The notes beneath the pieces were generated by a model, which saw only the letters and a list, made by a program, of their open reading frames with translations, ran no database searches and had not been told where the DNA came from. Positions 7,741 through 14,569 of a stretch of 14,569 nucleotides of DNA are shown here, piece after piece; position 1 is the first letter of the stretch; every line of letters starts with the position of its first letter. Origin of the DNA: Gallionella sp. UBA6045 (GTDB taxonomy: Bacteria > Pseudomonadota > Gammaproteobacteria > Burkholderiales > Gallionellaceae); assembly GCA_002429165.1 (NCBI GenBank), contig DIYV01000095.1, positions 1-14,569 on the forward strand, given 5' to 3'. The position numbers and the translations under genes were made by a program.

Positions 7741-9996
7741 TCAGGCGGGAACCGCCTCTTCGGCAAACACCAGTTTTACTTTGCCGTCCGCATCGACATC
7801 GACCGTCACCTGACCGCCGTTGGCCAGTTTGCCGAACAGCAGTTCGTCGGCCAGGGCCGAGCGTATGGTGTCCTGGATCAGGCGCGCCATCGGGCGTGCG
7901 CCCATCAGCGGATCGAAACCCTGTTCGGCCAAATGGTCCTTGAGCGCGTCGGTGAATACAATTTCCACTTTCTTCTCATGCAACTGCTCTTCGAGCTGCA
8001 TCAGGAATTTGTCCACCACGCGGAGGATGACTTCGTGATCCAGCGGCGCGAAGGAGATGATGGCATCCAGACGGTTGCGGAATTCCGGCGTGAAGGTGCG
8101 CTTGATGTCCATCAATTCGTCACCGCTCGCACTGCTCTTGGTGAAGCCGATCTGGCTCTTGTTCAGGGCCTCCGAACCGGCATTGGTGGTCATGATGATG
8201 ACCACGTTGCGGAAATCGGCCTTGCGCCCGTTGTTGTCGGTAAGCGTGCCGTGATCCATCACTTGCAGCAGGATGTTGAATATATCCGGGTGTGCCTTTT
8301 CGATCTCGTCCAGCAGCAGCACGGCATGAGGCTGTTTGCTGATCGCCTCGGTGAGCAGTCCGCCCTGGTCGAAACCTACGTAGCCGGGCGGCGCGCCGAT
8401 CAGGCGCGACACGGCGTGGCGTTCCATATATTCGGACATATCGAAACGGTGCAGCGGCATGCCCATTGCATAGGCGAGTTGCCGCGCCACTTCGGTCTTG
8501 CCGACTCCGGTCGGGCCGGAGAACAGGAAGCTGCCGATCGGTTTTTGCGGGTTGCCCAGACCGCTGCGCGACATCTTGATGGCGGTGGCCAGCGCGTCGA
8601 TCGCCTTGTTCTGGCCGAAGACTACTGCTTTCAGATCCCGATCCAATGTCTTCAGGGTGTTGCGATCATCCGAGGAAACGCTGCGCGGCGGGATACGCGC
8701 GATCTTGGCAATGATCTCCTCGATCTCGTGCTTGCCGATGATTTTCTTTTGTTTCGACTTCGGCAGGATGCGTTGCGCTGCGCCGGCTTCGTCCAGAACA
8801 TCGATCGCCTTGTCCGGCAAGTGGCGGTCGTTGATGAAACGCGCGGAAAGTTCTACCGCACTGGTGAGTGCGGCCGCGCTGTATTTCACGTTATGATGTT
8901 CTTCAAAGCGTGTTTTTAAACCGCGCAAAATTGCGATGGTTTCTTCGACGGATGGCTCCGGCACATCGACCTTCTGGAAGCGCCGCGACAGCGCGTGATC
9001 CTTCTCGAAGATGCCGCGATACTCCTGATAGGTGGTCGCGCCTATGCATTTCAATTGACCGTTCGACAACGCCGGCTTGAGCAGATTGGAGGCGTCCATC
9101 GTGCCGCCGGAAGCCGCACCCGCGCCTATCATGGTGTGAATTTCGTCTATGAACAGGATCGCGTGGGCGGCGTCGTTGAGTTCTTTCAGCACGGCCTTCA
9201 GGCGCTGTTCAAAGTCGCCGCGATACTTGGTGCCTGCCAGCAGTGCGCCCATGTCGAGCGAGTACACATGAGCGTCCTTGAGGACATCAGGAACATCGTT
9301 TTCCACAATGCGCCGCGCCAGACCTTCGGCGATCGCGGTCTTGCCCACGCCGGCTTCGCCCACCAGCAGCGGGTTGTTCTTGCGGCGGCGGCATAGTGTC
9401 TGTATGACCCGTTCCAACTCGATTTCACGCCCGATCAGCGGGTCGATCTTGCCGGCCAACGCCTGTGCATTCAGGTCTTGCGTGTAGCTCTTCAGCGCTT
9501 CCCCGTTGCTCTGTTCCACTTCAGTTTCGGAATCATTTTGCGGCTTTGCCGGGGTCCCGGCCTGTGTCTTGTCGATGCCGTGAGCGATATAGTTCACCAC
9601 ATCGAGACGGCTGACGTTGCGCTGGGTCAGGAAATAAACCGCGTGCGAATCCTTCTCGCCGAACAGGGCGACCAGGATATTGGCGCCGGTCACTTCCTTT
9701 TTGTTGGTGGATTGCACATGCAGGATGGCGCGCTGGATGACGCGCTGGAAACCGACCGTGGGCTGGGTGTCCACTTCACGGTCGCCGGGCGTGACCGGGG
9801 TATGAGTCGTGATGAACTCGGTCAGTACCAGGCGCAGCTCTTCTATGTTCACTCCGCAGGCACGCAACACCTCTGCGGCGGAAGCGTTGTCCAGCATGGT
9901 GAGCAGCAGATGCTCAACGGTGATGAACTCATGACGCTTCTGGCGGGCCTCGACGAACGCCAGATGCAGGCTGACTTCCAATTCTTGAGCAATCAT
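7741..9996 (-). CDS. clpA: ATP-dependent Clp protease ATP-binding subunit ClpA
   Basis: ClpA is the hexameric unfoldase that feeds substrates, including N-degron proteins delivered by ClpS, into ClpP. With the start at 9996 the protein has 751 residues and the classic N-terminus [19 protein letters not shown]. The N-domain has two Clp-N repeats (about 1-145). The first AAA+ domain has Walker A GEAGVGKT (213-220) and Walker B ILFIDEIH. The second has Walker A GPTGVGKT (494-501) and [11 protein letters not shown]. The ClpP-docking loop is I616-G617-F618, at the position of the E. coli IGL loop. The frame is open 17 codons further upstream, but that stretch lies inside clpS and is unlike the family. 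The gene starts one base after the clpS stop, so translation is probably coupled. No terminator with a U-run follows. Confidence 0.96.
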   Translation of the reverse strand: MIAQELEVSLHLAFVEARQKRHEFITVEHLLLTMLDNASAAEVLRACGVNIEELRLVLTEFITTHTPVTPGDREVDTQPTVGFQRVIQRAILHVQSTNKKEVTGANILVALFGEKDSHAVYFLTQRNVSRLDVVNYIAHGIDKTQAGTPAKPQNDSETEVEQSNGEALKSYTQDLNAQALAGKIDPLIGREIELERVIQTLCRRRKNNPLLVGEAGVGKTAIAEGLARRIVENDVPDVLKDAHVYSLDMGALLAGTKYRGDFEQRLKAVLKELNDAAHAILFIDEIHTMIGAGAASGGTMDASNLLKPALSNGQLKCIGATTYQEYRGIFEKDHALSRRFQKVDVPEPSVEETIAILRGLKTRFEEHHNVKYSAAALTSAVELSARFINDRHLPDKAIDVLDEAGAAQRILPKSKQKKIIGKHEIEEIIAKIARIPPRSVSSDDRNTLKTLDRDLKAVVFGQNKAIDALATAIKMSRSGLGNPQKPIGSFLFSGPTGVGKTEVARQLAYAMGMPLHRFDMSEYMERHAVSRLIGAPPGYVGFDQGGLLTEAISKQPHAVLLLDEIEKAHPDIFNILLQVMDHGTLTDNNGRKADFRNVVIIMTTNAGSEALNKSQIGFTKSSASGDELMDIKRTFTPEFRNRLDAIISFAPLDHEVILRVVDKFLMQLEEQLHEKKVEIVFTDALKDHLAEQGFDPLMGARPMARLIQDTIRSALADELLFGKLANGGQVTVDVDADGKVKLVFAEEAVPA

Positions 9997-9997
9997 T

Positions 9998-10306
9998 TCA
10001 GTTTTCCTCCATACCGCATCGTAGCGGATGTCCATGCTGTTTTGCAAACTCTGTAACCTGAGTAACTTTTGTTTCGGCTACATCCTGGGAATAGATCCCG
10101 CATACCGCAGAACCTTCATTATGCACTTTGAGCATGATTTGCAGCGCGCGTTCCCGATCCAGCGCGAAAAAGAGCTGCAACACTTCAATCACAAATTCCA
10201 TCGTGGTGTAATCATCATTGAACAAAACCACCTTGTACATGCGCGGAGGTTTTGTTTTTGCGCGTTCCGGCGCGAGTACCACGTTGCTGTGTTGTTTGGT
10301 TGCCAT
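9998..10306 (-). CDS. clpS: ClpS adaptor for N-degron substrates
   Basis: ClpS binds proteins with N-terminal Leu, Phe, Trp or Tyr and hands them to the ClpA N-domain. The 102-residue protein has a flexible N-terminal arm (about 1-22) that is engaged by ClpA, then the compact core. The substrate pocket signature is [20 protein letters not shown], with N30, D31 and D32 and the later H62 (in MLKVHNEG) matching the residues that hold the substrate alpha-amino group. [13 protein letters not shown] is the conserved C-terminal part. The ATG at 10304-10306 is preceded on the minus strand by AGGGA, a modest binding site. It is the first gene of clpS-clpA, and divergent from the cold-shock gene across 240 bp. 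I saw no clear -10/-35 pair for it. Confidence 0.95.
   Translation of the reverse strand: MATKQHSNVVLAPERAKTKPPRMYKVVLFNDDYTTMEFVIEVLQLFFALDRERALQIMLKVHNEGSAVCGIYSQDVAETKVTQVTEFAKQHGHPLRCGMEEN
10006..10010 (-). promoter_or_regulatory. Ribosome binding site that fixes the clpA start
   Basis: On the minus strand GGAGG lies 9 nt before the ATG at 9996, within the last codons of clpS. It supports the 751-residue ClpA over the 17-residue longer reading and suggests coupled translation of clpS and clpA. Confidence 0.8.
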
Positions 10307-10403
10307 AGTTCCCTGTGTGTATATTCTGACACTTTCCTTGTTGTCATATTTGATGATTAATGATGCTTTTTCAACCCCAATCGAAAAATATTTTATAAAC
10401 CGC

Positions 10404-10433
10404 TTGACGTTATCAGCTAAACAGTAGTAAAAA
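10404..10433 (+). promoter_or_regulatory. Candidate sigma-70 promoter for the cold-shock gene
   Basis: TTGACG (10404-10409) is followed after 18 bp by TAAAAA (10428-10433) in an AT-rich stretch. It would give a leader of roughly 105 nt before the ATG at 10547, in keeping with long cold-shock leaders. A second TTGACT at 10446 lacks a matching -10. The call rests on weak consensus matching. Confidence 0.35.
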
Positions 10434-10507
10434 GCGCGCTGGTGTTTGACTCAAAGTATCTGCAGTACTGGTTTTGCCGTGTGCGATCTTGGATTCAAAC
10501 AGTCCCG

Positions 10508-10528
10508 CGGGGGATTTCCCCGTTTTTT
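10508..10528 (+). terminator. Terminator-like hairpin in the csp leader
   Basis: CGGGG (10508-10512) pairs with CCCCG (10518-10522) around a GATTT loop and is followed at once by six T (10523-10528). This is the form of an intrinsic terminator on the plus strand, and it ends 4 nt before the AAGGA ribosome binding site (10533-10537). No plus-strand gene precedes it for almost 4 kb, so there is no upstream gene for it to end. It may attenuate csp transcription, mask the translation start, or stop antisense readthrough. Confidence 0.55.
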
Positions 10529-10546
10529 GAGTAAGGAAGTAATCAC

Positions 10547-10750
10547 ATGGCAACTGGTACAGTTAAATGGTTCAACGATGCAAAGGGTTTTGGTTTTATC
10601 ACTCCCGATGATGGCAGCGAAGATTTGTTCGCGCACTTTTCCGCAATCAACATGAGCGGCTTCAAGTCACTCAAAGAAGGCCAGAAGGTCACCTTCGAAG
10701 TAGTTCAAGGGCCTAAAGGCAAGCAAGCTTCCAACATACAGGCTCCTTAA
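10547..10750 (+). CDS. Cold-shock domain protein (CspA family)
   Basis: This 67-residue protein is a single cold-shock domain, a five-stranded barrel that binds single-stranded RNA or DNA and keeps RNA unstructured. It opens with [16 protein letters not shown], containing the RNP1 motif KGFGFI (13-18). RNP2 is DLFAHF (26-31), with Ala where Val is most common. The C-terminus has the usual [19 protein letters not shown]. The length and full set of aromatic residues (W8, F9, F15, F17, F28, F31) indicate a working protein. AAGGA lies 9 nt before the ATG. It is divergent from clpS, an arrangement common in betaproteobacteria, and is followed by its own terminator. The exact paralogue (CspA, CspD or other) cannot be assigned from sequence alone, so no symbol is given. 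Confidence 0.96.
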   Translation: MATGTVKWFNDAKGFGFITPDDGSEDLFAHFSAINMSGFKSLKEGQKVTFEVVQGPKGKQASNIQAP

Positions 10751-10771
10751 TCGGTTCCTGAGTTGGTCTAG

Positions 10772-10800
10772 AGCCCGGCATGAAAGTGCCGGGCTTTTTT
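10772..10800 (+). terminator. Intrinsic terminator of the cold-shock gene
   Basis: AGCCCGGCA (10772-10780) and TGCCGGGCT (10787-10795) form a perfect 9-bp GC-rich stem around the loop TGAAAG. The T-run starts at the last stem base and continues to 10800, with more T after a single G. It lies 21 bp after the csp stop. The minus strand has no T-run after the stem, so it acts on csp, not on icd. Confidence 0.9.
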
Positions 10801-10838
10801 GTTTTCTGCAGCGAATTGCATAGCCAGCACGCTTATCA

Positions 10839-13199
<2,361 letters not shown>

Positions 13200-13205
13200 T
13201 CAGAA

Positions 13206-13234
13206 GTAGTAGAAGCAGTAAAATCTCGTTTCAA
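13206..13234 (-). promoter_or_regulatory. Weak candidate promoter for icd
   Basis: On the minus strand TTGAAA (13234-13229) is followed after 17 bp by TACTAC (13211-13206), about 140 nt before the icd start. The -10 matches poorly. It is listed only because the 188-bp divergent spacer has nothing better on this strand. Confidence 0.22.
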
Positions 13235-13252
13235 TAATAAACTGGAATTCCG

Positions 13253-13795
13253 ATGGGGCGCATTCTGCTGTTCAACAAGCCGTTTGGTGTGATCTGTCAG
13301 TTCAGTCGCGATGGTCTGCATCCGACGCTGGCGGATTATATCCCTGTTCCGGATTTTTATCCCGCCGGGCGGCTGGATACCGACAGCGAAGGGCTGCTGG
13401 TGCTCACCGATGATGGCCAGCTGCAGCATCGCATCACCGATCCGAAACACAAGCTGCCAAAAACTTATTGGGTGCAGGTGGAAGGCGTGCCGGACGAAGC
13501 CGCGCTGGAAAAATTGCGGCGAGGTGTCGAGCTTCCGGATTTCACCACACAACCAGCCGATGTGTGCCTGATAGATGAACCTGCCAGCCTGTGGCCGCGC
13601 AACCCGCCGATACGCGAGCGCAAAAACATTCCGACCAGCTGGCTGGAGATGACTATCCGCGAGGGAAAGAATCGCCAGGTGCGGCGAATGACCGCAGCCG
13701 TTGGTTTGCCCACACTGCGCCTGATCCGTCATCGCATCGGCGAGTGGACGCTTGAAGGGTTGGAGCAGGGGACGTGGAAAATTCAATCGCCGTAA
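13253..13795 (+). CDS. rluE: 23S rRNA pseudouridine synthase, RluE-like (RsuA/RluB/E/F family)
   Basis: The protein converts a uridine in 23S rRNA to pseudouridine; in E. coli, RluE acts on U2457 near the peptidyl-transferase centre. The 180 residues lack an S4 domain, as expected for RluE. It begins with [10 protein letters not shown] and has the catalytic aspartate D42 in [14 protein letters not shown] (39-52). The RluE-like stretch [21 protein letters not shown] is followed by the family motif [15 protein letters not shown] and by [14 protein letters not shown]. An in-frame TAA at 13238 limits the start to 13253. The upstream GGAA is a poor binding site. The gene is divergent from icd. The family is certain; the RluE subtype rests on the [10 protein letters not shown] region and the absence of S4. 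Confidence 0.92.
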   Translation: MGRILLFNKPFGVICQFSRDGLHPTLADYIPVPDFYPAGRLDTDSEGLLVLTDDGQLQHRITDPKHKLPKTYWVQVEGVPDEAALEKLRRGVELPDFTTQPADVCLIDEPASLWPRNPPIRERKNIPTSWLEMTIREGKNRQVRRMTAAVGLPTLRLIRHRIGEWTLEGLEQGTWKIQSP

Positions 13796-13804
13796 TCAAT
13801 CGCG

Positions 13805-13833
13805 TTGACAAACAACACGTGCGCTTTTAACGT
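13805..13833 (+). promoter_or_regulatory. Candidate promoter for the small secreted protein gene
   Basis: A perfect -35, TTGACA (13805-13810), is followed after 17 bp by TAACGT (13828-13833), a weak -10. It lies just after the rluE stop and about 30 bp before the next ATG, so this gene may be transcribed on its own. Confidence 0.42.
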
Positions 13834-13863
13834 ACGTAGTCATAACATATAGGCGAGGCCGTC

Positions 13864-14208
13864 ATGTCTTTTTCACGCTGTTTATTGCTGCTTTCCGCGT
13901 TACTGCTCACCGGACTTCCCGCTGGCGGTATCGCCGCAGAACGATCTCACGGGATGGTCACTAAAGCGGAGAGTTCGCTGAGAGGTACCTGGTACAGCGC
14001 GGAAGGCCCGGTTACATTCCGGAGCAACGGAACCGTCAAGTTCAGGGGGAAGAGATATTTTTACGCGGTTTCCAACGGCGGCATGATACAGCTCAGCGGA
14101 AATCACAGCTCGAACGCGATCTATTACCAGCTTGCTGGCGACCAGCTTACCTTGACGATGGATGGCCGGTCGACGGTTTATTCACGCAAACGACCAGTGA
14201 AAAAATAA
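13864..14208 (+). CDS. Small secreted protein of unknown function
   Basis: I do not recognise this 114-residue protein. It begins with a clear signal peptide: SFSRC, a Leu-rich core (7-17), then GLPAGGIAA, with likely cleavage after residue 25. The single Cys at position 6 is before the core and not in a lipobox, so it is secreted rather than lipidated. The mature part of about 89 residues is rich in alternating beta-strand patterns: LRGTWYSAEGPVTFRSNGTV, then KRYFYAVSNGGMIQLSG, YYQLAGDQLTLTM and a basic end, KRPVKK. The order GTW, then a strand with NG turn, then GDQLTLTM, resembles small lipocalin-like domains that measure substitution in a W-x-n motif. GAGG at 13854-13857 is well placed before the ATG. 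Coding is likely from the signal peptide and binding site; function is open. Confidence 0.78.
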   Translation: MSFSRCLLLLSALLLTGLPAGGIAAERSHGMVTKAESSLRGTWYSAEGPVTFRSNGTVKFRGKRYFYAVSNGGMIQLSGNHSSNAIYYQLAGDQLTLTMDGRSTVYSRKRPVKK

Positions 14209-14225
14209 CCGCTTTGTCCCCGGTA

Positions 14226-14569
14226 TTAGCGGCCCCGTCGCGCGGCAGGCTTGGGCGAGAACAAGGCGGGTTGCGGCATGGCTTGATGGCGCGCAGCCTC
14301 GGACAAGTGCTGTTGCTCGGCGGTCTTTTGCGGCGGGCGTGGCTTGGCGGTTGGTTGTCCATTACGCGGTTGCTGGTCACGCTGTTGCGGATTGCGGGGC
14401 TGTTGTTCGCGATGTTGGGGGTTGCGCTGCTTTTGACCCTCGCGCGGCTGCTGTTGGCGATTCCCTGTTCCTGCGGTGCGGGGCCCGTTATTGCGTCTTT
14501 GTCCATGGGCCTGGCGTGGCGGGCGCGGGGCTTCGGCGGGAAGGTTGGCGGGCGGCACAAAGCTGTCAA
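14226..14569 (-). CDS. C-terminal end of a Gln/Arg/Pro-rich protein (5' end outside window)
   Basis: The last 114 codons of a gene that continues past base 14569. The frame is open from the window edge (DSFVPPANLP) to the TAA at 14228-14226, so the in-frame GTG at 14558 need not be its start. The sequence is low complexity and very basic. It contains a tandem decapeptide, RNPQHREQQP then RNPQQRDQQP, and ends in ALFSPKPAARRGR. Tails of this kind occur on betaproteobacterial DEAD-box RNA helicases such as RhlE and on some rRNA-modifying enzymes, where they bind RNA. That identity is a guess because no folded domain is inside the window. It converges on the secreted protein gene with only 17 bp between, and no terminator is visible. 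An overlapping minus frame also stays open, so some doubt remains. Confidence 0.6.
   Translation of the reverse strand, partial: DSFVPPANLPAEAPRPPRQAHGQRRNNGPRTAGTGNRQQQPREGQKQRNPQHREQQPRNPQQRDQQPRNGQPTAKPRPPQKTAEQQHLSEAARHQAMPQPALFSPKPAARRGR
14367..14426. repeat. Two adjacent 30-bp coding repeats
   Basis: Units 14367-14396 and 14397-14426 are adjacent, in register, and encode the decapeptides RNPQQRDQQP and RNPQHREQQP of the minus-strand low-complexity tail. A third partial unit (RNGQP) follows at the protein level. Such units can expand or contract by slippage. Confidence 0.65.

Noticed and set aside
7738..8919. A 393-codon open frame on the plus strand opposite clpA
   Set aside because: It lies fully antisense to strongly conserved clpA codons, resembles no protein family, and long antisense frames are common opposite GC-rich genes.
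9997..10047. Longer ClpA start adding 17 residues
   Set aside because: The extension lies within clpS, is unlike ClpA N-termini, and a good GGAGG site serves the ATG at 9996.
10446..10655. 69-codon plus-strand frame overlapping the csp start
   Set aside because: It runs through the leader hairpin and the csp coding region in another frame and has no binding site; csp itself is unmistakable.
14147..14569. 140-codon alternative minus-strand frame over the Gln/Arg-rich tail
   Set aside because: It overlaps the end of the secreted protein gene, and its product shows no repeat register, whereas the 14226-14569 frame shows in-frame decapeptides.

Overview
The window reads as chromosomal housekeeping DNA from a betaproteobacterium, probably of the Nitrosomonadales/Gallionellaceae type. 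The evidence is the gene order carB-greA-yhbY-rlmE-ftsH-folP-glmM, the csp/clpS/clpA block, a monomeric NADP-isocitrate dehydrogenase, and the style of the proteins. The lineage is inferred from memory of families; no search was run. There is no sign of a prophage, IS element, CRISPR array, tRNA or rRNA. Coding density is high and every conserved gene looks intact, apart from the two cut by the window edges.

Region 1 (1-6554) is mostly on the plus strand: the 3' end of carB, greA, then yhbY on the minus strand 36 bp from divergent rlmE, followed by ftsH, folP and glmM. Together these cover nucleotide synthesis, transcript cleavage, 50S ribosome maturation, membrane proteolysis, folate synthesis and cell-wall precursor synthesis. 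Region 2 (6556-10306) is on the minus strand and reads clpS-clpA-gluQ: the N-degron adaptor, its unfoldase, and a tRNA-modifying synthetase paralogue that meets glmM tail to tail with one base between the stops. Region 3 (10307-13064) has a cold-shock protein gene with a terminator-like leader, divergent from clpS, then monomeric icd on the minus strand. Region 4 (13065-14569) has an rluE-type pseudouridine synthase, a small secreted hypothetical protein, and the C-terminal end of a Gln/Arg/Pro-rich protein on the minus strand.

The genes are ordinary and the intergenic spacers are not. Two spacers (carB-greA and ftsH-folP) hold degenerate repeats with a 7-base period arranged as inverted arms. 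The greA-yhbY spacer is almost entirely one imperfect palindrome of about 120 bp. The gluQ-clpA spacer holds a perfect 12-bp inverted repeat plus degenerate direct repeats and further dyads. The csp leader contains an intrinsic-terminator-like hairpin just before the ribosome binding site. GluQ has Arg where the first zinc-binding Cys is expected. I do not see a new multi-gene system. The best candidates for something undescribed are the heptad-repeat and palindromic intergenic elements.
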